A DNA stretch of 64,000 nucleotides from Mitsuaria sp. GD03876 (GTDB lineage Bacteria > Pseudomonadota > Gammaproteobacteria > Burkholderiales > Burkholderiaceae_C): positions 1 through 64,000 of the forward strand of contig NZ_JAOCCU010000034.1 of the NCBI RefSeq assembly GCF_029840635.1. The letters run 5' to 3'. The notes below the pieces were generated by a model, which made no database searches, had not been told where the DNA came from, and worked only from the letters and a program-made list of their open reading frames with translations. Every line of letters begins with the position of its first letter. The first letter of the stretch is position 1. Position numbers and translations under genes: made by a program. Shown here piece by piece: positions 6,768 to 14,420 of this stretch.

Positions 6768-8924
6768 ATGACGATCAGGCGAGGGCCGCGGCCCGTGACG
6801 GGCATGGTGCGCTGCTGCGCGTTGGCGGCGATCCTGGCGGGCCCGGCCTGTGCCCAGGAAATCGGGAACACCGGATCGGATCGAGGCGCCGCGGCAGACC
6901 CGCCATCGACGCCGCCGACGCGGATCGCCAAGGCGGAGCCGGTCGCGCTCGAACGCGTCGAGCTCAGCGGCCGGCATTACGACAACGGCATCGGCACCTC
7001 GGACGCGGCCTCGCAGGGCGCGGTGCGCGCGGAGCTGCTCAAGAGCCGGCCCGCGCTGCGCCCCGGCGAGGTGCTCGAGTTCGTGCCCGGCCTGATCGTC
7101 ACGCAGCACAGCGGCGACGGGAAGGCCAACCAGTACTTCCTGCGCGGCTTCAACCTGGACCATGGCACCGACTTCGCCACGACGGTGATGGGCCTGCCGG
7201 TGAACATGCCCAGCCATGCGCATGGGCAGGGCTACTCGGACCTGAACTTCCTGATGCCCGAGCTGGTCGAGCGCATCGACTACCGCAAGGGGCCGTACTT
7301 CGCGCGCAACGGCGACTTCGCCGCGGCGGGCTCGGCGGACATCGGCTACGTCCGCCGGCTGGACGAGCCCTTCGTCGCGCTGACGCTGGGCGAGGGCCGC
7401 TACCGGCGCGCGCTGGCGGCGGGCTCGGCCGAGGTCGGCGACGGGATGTCGCTGCTGGCGGCCGTCGAGGGCATGCGCAACGACGGCCCCTGGACGACGC
7501 CCGAGGACCTCGATCGCCGCAACCTGGTGCTCGGCCTGTCCGGCGGGCGCGGCGGCGACAAGTGGCGGGTGGCGCTGATGGACTACCGCGCGGACTGGAC
7601 CTCGACCGACCAGGTGCCGCAGCGGCTGATCGACGCCGGCACCCACGAGGGCCGGCCGTTCGGCCGCTTCGACGCGATCGATCCCACCGACGGCGGTCGC
7701 ACGCGTCGCGGCAGCCTGTCCGGCGAATGGCAGCGCGACACCGAGGGATCGAGCACGCGGATCGCCGCGTACGCGATGGCCTACAAGCTGTCGCTGTACT
7801 CGAACTTCACCTATGCGATGGAGCGGCCGGAGGCCGGCGACCAGTTCTCGCAGCAGGACGATCGCAAGGTCTACGGCCTGAGCGGCAGCCACGCGGTGGA
7901 CCACGCGCTCGGCGGGCTGCCGGCGCGCAGCGAGTTCGGCTTCCAGGTCAGGCAGGACCGGGCGCGCGTCGGGCTGTTCAAGACGGTGGGCCGCGTCGTC
8001 GTCGATCCGGCGAATGACACGACCCGCGACGACGACGTGCGCGAGACGCTGTCCGGCGTCTATGGCCAGACGAGCGTGGAGCTGGCGCCGTGGGCGCGGA
8101 CGGTGCTCGGCGTGCGCGCGGACCAGGGGCGCTTCCGCGTGGATCACCGGGCGGGGGAGGGCGAGTCGGGCCGCGTGCGCGACAGCCTGGTGTCGCCGAA
8201 GTTCTCGCTGGTGCTGGGACCGTGGGCGCGCACGGAGTTCTTCGTCAACGCCGGCCGCGGTTTCCACAGCAACGACGCGCGCGGCGTGACGGCGGCGGTC
8301 GATCCGGCGCCGGGCCTGGTGAAGGCCAAGGGCTATGAGCTGGGCTTGCGCGGCGAGTGGCTGCCGGGGCTGCAGACCTCGCTGGCGCTGTGGAAGCTGG
8401 ACTTCGATTCGGAGCTGGTCTACGTCGGCGATGCCGGCGCGACCGAGGCCAACCGGCCGAGCAGGCGGCGCGGCATCGAATGGAACAACCGCTACGTGCC
8501 GCTGCCGTGGCTGCTGATCGACGCGGACTTCGCCTGGACGCATGCGCGCTTCTCGGATGCGGATCCGGTGGGGAACCGCATTCCGAATGCGGTCGACAAG
8601 GTCGCGTCGATGGGCGTGACGGTGCGCGAGCTGGGGCCGTGGTCGGCGAGCCTGCAGTGGCGCTACCTCGGCAGCGGCGCGCTGGTCGAGGACAACAGCG
8701 TGCGCTCGCATGCGTCGCTGACGACCAACCTGCGCGTGAGCCGGCGCTTCGGCGCGAAGACGGAGCTGACGCTGGATGTCTTCAATCTCATGGACCGCAA
8801 GGTCAACGACATCGAGTACCTCTACGAATCGCAGCTGCGCGGCGAGGACGCGCCGGTCGCCGACCGCCACGTCCATCCGGCCGAACCGCGCACGGTCCGC
8901 GTGACGCTGCGGCGGAGCTTCTGA
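6768..8924 (+). CDS. TonB-dependent outer-membrane receptor
   Basis: An outer-membrane beta-barrel receptor of 718 aa. A signal peptide (core VRCCALAAILAGPACA, cleavage near AQE) precedes a plug domain with RPGEVLEFVPGLIVTQHSG, QYFLRGFNLDHGTDFA, and PVNMPSHAHGQGYSDLNF. The barrel ends with a terminal Phe (VRVTLRRSF), the usual Bam-recognition signal. The plug sequence belongs to a widespread TonB-receptor group of unknown ligand; no siderophore genes flank it. I chose the ATG at 6768 because it sits right before the signal peptide; a TTG at 6750 would add six residues. No Fur box is seen upstream, unlike the second receptor. The HEPN cassette follows about 170 bp downstream. Confidence 0.9.
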   Translation: MTIRRGPRPVTGMVRCCALAAILAGPACAQEIGNTGSDRGAAADPPSTPPTRIAKAEPVALERVELSGRHYDNGIGTSDAASQGAVRAELLKSRPALRPGEVLEFVPGLIVTQHSGDGKANQYFLRGFNLDHGTDFATTVMGLPVNMPSHAHGQGYSDLNFLMPELVERIDYRKGPYFARNGDFAAAGSADIGYVRRLDEPFVALTLGEGRYRRALAAGSAEVGDGMSLLAAVEGMRNDGPWTTPEDLDRRNLVLGLSGGRGGDKWRVALMDYRADWTSTDQVPQRLIDAGTHEGRPFGRFDAIDPTDGGRTRRGSLSGEWQRDTEGSSTRIAAYAMAYKLSLYSNFTYAMERPEAGDQFSQQDDRKVYGLSGSHAVDHALGGLPARSEFGFQVRQDRARVGLFKTVGRVVVDPANDTTRDDDVRETLSGVYGQTSVELAPWARTVLGVRADQGRFRVDHRAGEGESGRVRDSLVSPKFSLVLGPWARTEFFVNAGRGFHSNDARGVTAAVDPAPGLVKAKGYELGLRGEWLPGLQTSLALWKLDFDSELVYVGDAGATEANRPSRRRGIEWNNRYVPLPWLLIDADFAWTHARFSDADPVGNRIPNAVDKVASMGVTVRELGPWSASLQWRYLGSGALVEDNSVRSHASLTTNLRVSRRFGAKTELTLDVFNLMDRKVNDIEYLYESQLRGEDAPVADRHVHPAEPRTVRVTLRRSF

Positions 8925-8943
8925 CGCTCGGCTGACTCAACAG

Positions 8944-9096
8944 CCTTCATCAGTCGACGCAGGGGGACTGACCTACTCGGATCAGCGTCCCCCAACGGAA
9001 CGCTCTTCGGAGGGAATCGACAAACGCCCCTTCGCTTCGACACTGCGGGCCTTCGGGTCGTGGGCTCGATGACGTGCAGTTGAGAAGGAGCGTGTG
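8944..9096 (+). promoter_or_regulatory. Structured leader of HEPN cassette copy 1
   Basis: A 153-bp non-coding leader similar to 19198-19341. Hairpin 1 (8962-8993) pairs GGGGGAC with GTCCCCC, extended by TGA/TCA, around a loop with CCTACTCG. Hairpin 2 follows with CTC-TTCG-GAG, a UUCG tetraloop. Identical blocks shared with copy 2 include CCTTCATC, GGGAATCGACAA, TTCGACACTGCG and GTGTGATG. The start of the gene is preceded by AAGGAG. Whether it is a 5' UTR, a promoter region or a separate small RNA cannot be told from sequence alone. Confidence 0.6.
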
Positions 9097-9681
9097 ATGG
9101 CGTTTGTCGAGAAGGAACTGGCGTGGCGGGCCGCGCCGAGGACCGAGGAGCTGGTTGTGCCCGAGGCGGCACGGTCGCTGGATGACGTTGGCGACGAGCG
9201 AATGCCGGGGTTGACGTCGCTGATGCGTGTGCTGCGCGAACCCGAGACGCTGTTTGGTGAATCTTCCGAGCGTAAGCCCGAGCCATGCAGGCGATTCCAG
9301 GATTGGGGTGATGCGCCAGTGCGGATGCAGTGGTGTCTCGCGTACTGGGATGCACGCTGCGCAGACGTGTTGCTTCACATGAAGTTGGGCGCGGATGTGC
9401 TGCGAGACCATGGGGTGAAGATTTGCCGAGGCGACGTGAATGTGACCTTCCTCGAGCATGAAGACCTGTCCCCGAGTGTCTTCATCGAACTGAGCATCGA
9501 CGCCACGTCGGAAGAGGCTGCGAGGCTGACACGCGTCCTGGATCGCCGCGCCATCGCCTTGGAGGTCCCTTGTGATGGCTTCACCTTCTGCTTCATGGAT
9601 GGTGAGGGCGGCGATGACGAAGATCCACCGCCAGCCTGTGTGTCGTTGCGCGACGCTCCAAGTGAGGAGACGAGCGAATGA
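9097..9681 (+). CDS. Unknown protein, first gene of HEPN cassette copy 1
   Basis: A 194-aa acidic protein of no family I recognise. It is a diverged paralogue of the protein at 19342-19908. Shared landmarks are VLREPETLFGESSER (residues ~45-60), ADVLRDHGVKICRG (~100-113), then a segment with IDAT...A..LT and a closing GFTFCF before an acidic tail (GEGGDDEDPPP). There is no signal peptide or membrane segment, so it is probably cytosolic. Its stop overlaps the next ATG (ATGA), so the two proteins are probably made together. By analogy with toxin-antitoxin operons it could be the regulator or antitoxin of the downstream HEPN-like protein; this is inference only. Its GC looks lower than that of flanking genes, suggesting transfer. 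Confidence 0.75.
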   Translation: MAFVEKELAWRAAPRTEELVVPEAARSLDDVGDERMPGLTSLMRVLREPETLFGESSERKPEPCRRFQDWGDAPVRMQWCLAYWDARCADVLLHMKLGADVLRDHGVKICRGDVNVTFLEHEDLSPSVFIELSIDATSEEAARLTRVLDRRAIALEVPCDGFTFCFMDGEGGDDEDPPPACVSLRDAPSEETSE

Positions 9682-10064
9682 CCATCAGGCCAGAGGACCT
9701 CCAGGCACTCGCCGAGCAGCAATCAAAGGTGATTGGCGAGTCGTGGCAACGATCAGCTGTATCCCGGGCCTACTACGCGAGCTATCACCGCTGTTTGTTG
9801 TGGGAATCCAATCTGACGACGGCAGTACCGCCGCGTCGTCGCAAGGGCAGTGAGCATCAGCAATTGCTCAATCGACTAAAAGATCCGAATCCGGCTTGCA
9901 CGGAAGTGGAGAAGCGGCAGTCGACCGAACTTCATCGGCTCCTGTCGCTGCAGCGAGCACGACGCGTGAAGGCGGACTATGAGTTGGGCCAGGACGTGAG
10001 CCGCAAGGAGATGAAGCGCCAGCTTTCGGACGCCAGGGAACTGTTCCGCGAATGCGGCGATTGA
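9678..10064 (+). CDS. HEPN-like small protein, cassette copy 1
   Basis: A 128-aa predicted helical protein. The stretch SRAYYASYHRC (residues ~27-37) and RRVKADYELG (~95-104) resemble the two signature helices of HEPN/UPF0332 proteins (commonly SRAYYA.FH and R..ADY). Many HEPN proteins are ribonucleases or toxins using an Rx4-6H motif. Here a His occurs in RAYYASYH, but the usual late-helix position reads R-VKAD-Y, so catalytic competence is uncertain. Translation is coupled to the preceding gene by ATGA overlap. Its paralogue is at 19889-20287, alike across the full length but clearly diverged. The HEPN assignment rests on motif recognition only. Confidence 0.7.
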   Translation: MTIRPEDLQALAEQQSKVIGESWQRSAVSRAYYASYHRCLLWESNLTTAVPPRRRKGSEHQQLLNRLKDPNPACTEVEKRQSTELHRLLSLQRARRVKADYELGQDVSRKEMKRQLSDARELFRECGD

Positions 10065-10068
10065 GCCA

Positions 10069-10100
10069 GTCAATGCGCCTCCCGGCGCATTGACTCTTCT
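10069..10100. terminator. Hairpin between convergent genes
   Basis: GTCAATGCGCC pairs perfectly with GGCGCATTGAC (11 bp, loop TCCC), followed on the plus strand by TCTTCT. It lies between the HEPN-like gene and the convergent PEP-CTERM gene and can serve both strands, though the T-tract is weak. Confidence 0.65.
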
Positions 10101-10108
10101 GCCAGCAG

Positions 10109-10759
10109 TTACTGCGCCCGCTTGCGGCGCGCCACGAAGCCGACGGCCGCCAGGCCGGCCAGCATCAGCGCCACGCTGTGCGGCTCCGGCACCGCCGAGA
10201 TCGCGATGTTGTCGATCGCCGCGTTCATGTCGCCGCTGAACTTCAGCGAATGCGCCACGCCGTTGAAGCTCACCGACGCCAGGTCGAAGTGGCAGAACGC
10301 CGTGTCCGAGCACCCCGCCTGCGCGTTGCCGGCCAGCGAGAACGTGCCCAGGATCGAGCCCGTGCCGTTCAGCCCGCTGTAGATCGTCACCGCGCCCGCC
10401 AGCGCGCTGGCCGACGAATAGAACATCGACACCTCGCCGGTGAAGCCCTTGGCCACGTTCATGAAGCCGGTCTCGGCGAAGTTGAACGCCACGCCGCCCA
10501 TCGTCGGGGCGTTGCTGAAGTAGGGGCCGAGCTCGTCGTTGGCCAGGCCCAGGACCGAGCCGCTGAACGACACGCCCAGGTTGGCGCCGCTGGCGCCGTT
10601 GCCGTCGGTGCCGCCGTTGTAGTAGTCGAGCACCGACGCGAAGCTGGTCGGGCCGTCGAAATCGATCCAGGTGTTGGCCGCATGCGCCGGGGCGGCGTTC
10701 AGCGCCAGCGCCGTCAGCGCGGACAGGGACAGCAGGACGGAGGAAGCAGCACGCTTCAT
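10109..10759 (-). CDS. PEP-CTERM sorting-domain protein
   Basis: A 216-aa exported protein. A signal peptide (SSVLLSLSALTALALNAAPAHA) is followed by a Gly/Ser/Asn-rich mature domain and a C-terminal PEP-CTERM tag: VPEPHSVALM, a short hydrophobic stretch (AGLAAVGFVA) and basic RRKRAQ. Such tags are cut by an exosortase (EpsH/XrtA type) at the inner membrane; no exosortase gene is in this window. The mature part carries one CSDTAFC cysteine pair and no catalytic motif. Its role may be in exopolysaccharide or biofilm matrix, by family analogy. The ATG at 10759 is preceded by GGGAGA. It is divergent from the PHP-like gene across 250 bp in which I see no clear promoter. Confidence 0.87.
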   Translation of the reverse strand: MKRAASSVLLSLSALTALALNAAPAHAANTWIDFDGPTSFASVLDYYNGGTDGNGASGANLGVSFSGSVLGLANDELGPYFSNAPTMGGVAFNFAETGFMNVAKGFTGEVSMFYSSASALAGAVTIYSGLNGTGSILGTFSLAGNAQAGCSDTAFCHFDLASVSFNGVAHSLKFSGDMNAAIDNIAISAVPEPHSVALMLAGLAAVGFVARRKRAQ

Positions 10760-11009
10760 GGAGATTCTCCCGGTGGGGGTCAGGGGTTGAGTGCGACAGG
10801 GGTCGTCGAGACAGGACCGCGGGCAGTCTCGAATCCGCGCAAGGCAGTTGCGTGACGGATGTCTCGCTTCACGGGTTTCCCGCGTCCCTGGTTTCAGGGG
10901 ACGCCGCCGGCGCCATTGCCACGGCGCTGTCACGGCTCGGTCAAGGCCGGTTTCTACGCTGCGCGTGACTTTTTCCTCACCCGGTCCTCGAAGAAACCTG
11001 GAGTCCACC

Positions 11010-13265
11010 ATGCGCTTCCCCTTCGCCCGTCGCGACGTCGCCCTGGCCGCGCTCGCCGCCCTCGGTTCCGCCTCGCTGTCGATCGCCCCGGCGACGGTCG
11101 CCGCCGCCGGCAAGACCCCCGGCCGCTACGTCAGCGGCGACTTCCACAACCACACCACCTGCTCCGACGGCTCGATCTCGATGCAGAAGCTGGTGAAGAA
11201 GGCCACCGACAAGCAGGACACCCCCTGGGGCCTGGACTGGTTCGTGCAAGCCGGCCACGGCGGCAACGGCAACCGCAACTGCACGCTGGTGGAGGACGCC
11301 TCGCTGTCCACGCCCTCGTACCCCTACGTCGCCGGCCAGGGCCCGACGACGACCTGGTCGGCCAGCATCGGCGCGGCCAACCTCAAGGGCGACGGCGGCG
11401 GTGTCGGCGGCAACGGCAACATGTGGCGCTGGCAGTCGATCCAGGAGTACCAGTACCCGGTGCTCGAGTACCTGGCCGTGGCCAAGAACCAGCCGCTGTT
11501 CATCGGCATGGAATCGGTGGTGGCCGGCCATGAGCACACCTCGATGTCGATCGTGACCGGCCAGATGCCGGCGGCCATCGACACCACGACGCTCCCGGCC
11601 AGCGGCAGCTTCTCCGCGCTGGGCAACGCCAACGCGCTGGCGCAGTGGTCCTACTGCTTCGACCGCGGCGACACCGACCGCAGCCGCGGCAACGTGACCG
11701 GCTCCAACACCGGCAACAACTGGAACTGCGCCGTCCCGGGCAGCAACAGCGAAGCCGACGTCAGCTGGAACACGACCGCGCAGAAGCTGCTGCCCGCCGG
11801 CGGCGCCGGCACCGGCACGCGCGGCCACCTCAAGACGGTCGAGGCGCTGAAGTGGATGGCGCAGTTCCATGGCAACGCCAGCTACTACGTGCCGGCCCAC
11901 CTGGAGCGCGCCGGCCCGTTCTACGCCGACGGCAACCAGGGCTTCAACGTCGAGCACCTGCGCAACTTCAACAACGCCGCGCCGGCGATCGCCTTCGGCT
12001 TCGAATCGCAGCCGGGCCACGGCGCGTCGAGCAACCGCGGCGAGTACCAGGTCAACCGCAACACCTTCGGCTCGGAGAAGGTCGACTCGGTCGGCGGCAC
12101 CACCTTCGGCGGCACCGGCGTGTACGCGGGCGTCGTCGGCGGCGTGTGGGACGCGCTGCTCGGCGAGGGCCGCAACTTCTGGTTCTTCGCCAGCTCCGAC
12201 TGGCACAACCGCGGCAGCTTCGGTCCGGACGACCGCCGCTCGACGCAGGACTTCTATCCCGGCGAATACCAGCGCACCTACGTGATGGTGCGCAACGGCA
12301 GCGACAAGCTGCGCCCGCAGACCATCGTCAACGGGCTGCGCTCGGGCAATGCCTGGTCGACCACCGGCCAGCTGATCGACCGCCTGGCGCTGGTGGCCTG
12401 CGTGTCCTACCCGGGCCAGCCGGGCGCGCGCACGAACGCCGCGGTCGAGCAGATCGCGCTGAACGCCGCCACCGGCAACACCGACACCGACCTCGTCGGC
12501 TGCGCCACGATGGGCGAGAAGCTGGTCGTGCGTCCGGGCGCGGAGATCGTCGTCGCGGTCGCGGTGCGCGACCCGGCGGGCACGAACTACTCGCCGTACA
12601 GCTTCCCGAACCCGTCGCTGAAGCAGGTCAACGTCGAGCAGCCGATCAACCAGCCGGTGCTGGACCACATCGACCTGATCCGCGGCCTGGTCAGCGGCTA
12701 CCGCGCGCCGGGCTCGGCCGACTACGCCGGCGAATGGCCGCGCAATACCAACTGGCTGCGCACCGACGGCACCACCACCGGGCTGGCCAACGTGCCGGCG
12801 GCGGCGAAGAACACGACGGCGGCGGTGATCCGCACCTTCAACGGCGCGGGCGGCTCGCCGTGGGTGAAGGTCAACTCGGGCGTGGACAACACCCAGTTCC
12901 TGAAGATGAGCTATCGGATCCCGGCGGTGACAGCCTCGCAGTACGTGCGCCTGCGCGGCACCAACCTGCCGGTGTCGGTGCCGTTCGAGACCGACGGCAG
13001 CGGCAACCCGATGGCCGACCTGTTCACCAACGCCAACGACACGTCCAAGCTGCGCATTCCCTGCACGACGGTGGGGACCAACGTGCCGGCCAATGGCACG
13101 ACCTATACCGGCGCGACGATCGACGGCTGCCCCAACCACCTGCCCACCGTCGGCGGCGTGAAGTACGTGGCCTACGACGTCGCCGCCTGGTCGGACCTCT
13201 GGTTCTACAGCAACCCCGTCTACATCGAGGTCGCCGGCTCAACTCAAGTCGCCGGTGTGAAGTAA
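11010..13265 (+). CDS. Secreted PHP-superfamily (DUF3604-like) protein
   Basis: A 751-aa exported protein with a signal peptide (ALAALAALGSASLSIAPATVAA). The mature start GDFHNHTTCSDGS carries the HxH metal motif of PHP-domain phosphoesterases. Later metal-ligand candidates are GMESVVAGHEH and FFASSDWHNRG, which resemble the layout of DUF3604 proteins. The reaction is unknown; a metal-dependent hydrolase in the periplasm is the reasonable guess. The ATG at 11010 has GGAG upstream; an in-frame extension to 10791 lacks any signal peptide logic. The last codons and stop (GTG AAG TAA) are formed by the edge of a large palindromic repeat. It precedes the PPIase-HupE operon, and I recall similar neighbourhoods (DUF3604, PPIase, HupE) in other proteobacteria. 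Confidence 0.8.
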   Translation: MRFPFARRDVALAALAALGSASLSIAPATVAAAGKTPGRYVSGDFHNHTTCSDGSISMQKLVKKATDKQDTPWGLDWFVQAGHGGNGNRNCTLVEDASLSTPSYPYVAGQGPTTTWSASIGAANLKGDGGGVGGNGNMWRWQSIQEYQYPVLEYLAVAKNQPLFIGMESVVAGHEHTSMSIVTGQMPAAIDTTTLPASGSFSALGNANALAQWSYCFDRGDTDRSRGNVTGSNTGNNWNCAVPGSNSEADVSWNTTAQKLLPAGGAGTGTRGHLKTVEALKWMAQFHGNASYYVPAHLERAGPFYADGNQGFNVEHLRNFNNAAPAIAFGFESQPGHGASSNRGEYQVNRNTFGSEKVDSVGGTTFGGTGVYAGVVGGVWDALLGEGRNFWFFASSDWHNRGSFGPDDRRSTQDFYPGEYQRTYVMVRNGSDKLRPQTIVNGLRSGNAWSTTGQLIDRLALVACVSYPGQPGARTNAAVEQIALNAATGNTDTDLVGCATMGEKLVVRPGAEIVVAVAVRDPAGTNYSPYSFPNPSLKQVNVEQPINQPVLDHIDLIRGLVSGYRAPGSADYAGEWPRNTNWLRTDGTTTGLANVPAAAKNTTAAVIRTFNGAGGSPWVKVNSGVDNTQFLKMSYRIPAVTASQYVRLRGTNLPVSVPFETDGSGNPMADLFTNANDTSKLRIPCTTVGTNVPANGTTYTGATIDGCPNHLPTVGGVKYVAYDVAAWSDLWFYSNPVYIEVAGSTQVAGVK

Positions 13266-13383
13266 CCGTCGCAGCCCCGCTTCGGGCGCCGCGCGTCGTT
13301 GCAAATCCTCGCCATAGCTGGGCTATGGCTCCGGTTTGCGCCTAGCGCCGCATCCCGAATCGGGGCCGCGCCGGTCACTTCAC
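13257..13383. repeat. 127-bp imperfect palindromic element
   Basis: The whole segment folds on itself. The outer arms are GTGAAGT and ACTTCAC. The middle arms are GCCCCGCTTCGGG and CCCGAATCGGGGC. The inner arms are GCAAATCCTCGCCATAGC and GCTATGGCTCCGGTTTGC around a short centre. It starts inside the last three codons of the PHP-like gene. The size and layout suggest a REP/MITE-like non-autonomous element; no second copy was seen in the window. Confidence 0.75.
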
Positions 13384-13390
13384 CTTTCTC

Positions 13391-13416
13391 GCGCCGCACG
13401 ATCTTTCGTGCGGCGC
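13391..13416 (+). terminator. Hairpin upstream of the PPIase operon
   Basis: GCGCCGCACGA pairs perfectly with TCGTGCGGCGC (11 bp, loop TCTT), followed by ATGTTCGTTTCTT. It probably terminates the PHP-like transcript, 30 bp before the PPIase ATG. Confidence 0.6.
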
Positions 13417-13445
13417 ATGTTCGTTTCTTGATCTCCCGTTTTGCC

Positions 13446-14420
13446 ATGTCGACGACGATGCCCTCCGCACCCGAAGCGCGCACCCCCGCCGGCGCCTCTA
13501 AGTCCCCGTCCGCGAAACGCGGCTGGCCCGCGTGGACGCGTGAACCATTGCTGCACTTCCTGCTGCTCGGCGGCGTGCTGTTCGGGCTCGATCACGTGCT
13601 CGCCAGCCGCGCGGACGACCCGCTGCTGATCGTCGTCGGCCCGGAAGTCGACGCCGAGGCCGCGCAGGTGTTCGCCGCCTCGCGTGGCCGCGCGCCCGAT
13701 GCCAAGGAACTCGCCGCGCTGCGCCAGGTGTGGCTCGACAACGAGGTGCTCTACCGCGAAGGCCTCGCGCTGCAGCTCGACAAAGGCGACGTCGCGATCC
13801 GCGAACGCGTGATCTTCAAGTCGCTCAGCATGATCGACGCGGGCGTGAAACTCCCGCCCGCCGACGACGCTCACCTTCGCGGCTGGTTCGAGTCGCACCG
13901 CGACAAGTACGACGACCCCGCGCGCTTCGACTTCGAGGAGGCCGTGCTGCCCGGCGATGCCGACGAGGCCGCGCTACGTGCCTTCGCCGCGAAGCTCAAC
14001 GGAGCGAGCAGCGGTACCGTTTCTGGCGGCGGCGCCACCGCCACCACCACCCCGCCCGCCGACACCGGCGCGGGCCTGCGCGTCTTCAAGGGCCGGCCGC
14101 ACGCGAACCTGGTGCAGAGCTACGGCGCGGAGTTCGCCAAGTCGCTGGAAGGCTCGACCCTCGGCGAGTGGCGCGTGTTCCGCACCGTCGAAGGCGGCAA
14201 CCCGGCCTGGCGCGCGATGCGGCTGGTCGCGACGACGCCGGCCAAGCCGGGCGACTTCAACGTGCTGCGCGGCGTCGTGCTGCAGGACTGGACCGACGCG
14301 ACCTCGTCGGAGCAGCGCAGCGCGGCGGTGCAGGCGCTGAGCCGCAAGTACCACATCCGCCGCGACGGCACGGCCGCCGCCGCGCTGTCGACCCCGGCCG
14401 TCAAGGACGAGACGAAATGA
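13446..14420 (+). CDS. Membrane-anchored peptidyl-prolyl isomerase-like protein
   Basis: This 324-aa protein has a cytosolic Pro/Ala/Ser-rich start, one membrane anchor (LLHFLLLGGVLFGLDHVLA, residues ~37-55) and an exported domain. The latter resembles SurA/PpiC-type chaperones: RQVWLDNEVLYREGLALQL and VIFKSLSMIDAGVKLPP match the N-terminal helical region of that group. A parvulin active site is not obvious, so it may be a chaperone rather than an active isomerase. A Ser/Gly/Thr linker (SSGTVSGGGATATTTPP) interrupts the C-terminal domain. The ATG at 13446 is chosen since the longer frame runs back through the palindromic element. It overlaps the HupE-like gene by 4 nt (ATGA). Confidence 0.7.
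   Translation: MSTTMPSAPEARTPAGASKSPSAKRGWPAWTREPLLHFLLLGGVLFGLDHVLASRADDPLLIVVGPEVDAEAAQVFAASRGRAPDAKELAALRQVWLDNEVLYREGLALQLDKGDVAIRERVIFKSLSMIDAGVKLPPADDAHLRGWFESHRDKYDDPARFDFEEAVLPGDADEAALRAFAAKLNGASSGTVSGGGATATTTPPADTGAGLRVFKGRPHANLVQSYGAEFAKSLEGSTLGEWRVFRTVEGGNPAWRAMRLVATTPAKPGDFNVLRGVVLQDWTDATSSEQRSAAVQALSRKYHIRRDGTAAAALSTPAVKDETK

Noticed and set aside
8962-8993. Leader hairpin as a plain terminator of the TonB-receptor gene
   Set aside because: No T-tract follows, and the loop and flanks are conserved in copy 2, which follows another gene.
8944-10064. HEPN cassette as an MNT-HEPN (nucleotidyltransferase) pair
   Set aside because: The first protein lacks the GSxxxG and DxD signature of minimal nucleotidyltransferases.
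10836-10860. Possible sigma-54 promoter upstream of the first PEP-CTERM gene
   Set aside because: The minus strand has a good TTGC at -12, but the -24 element reads CGC instead of the invariant GG.
10925-10950. Pho-box-like CTGTCA upstream of the PHP-type gene
   Set aside because: Only one half-site matches; the second repeat at 11-bp spacing is not present.
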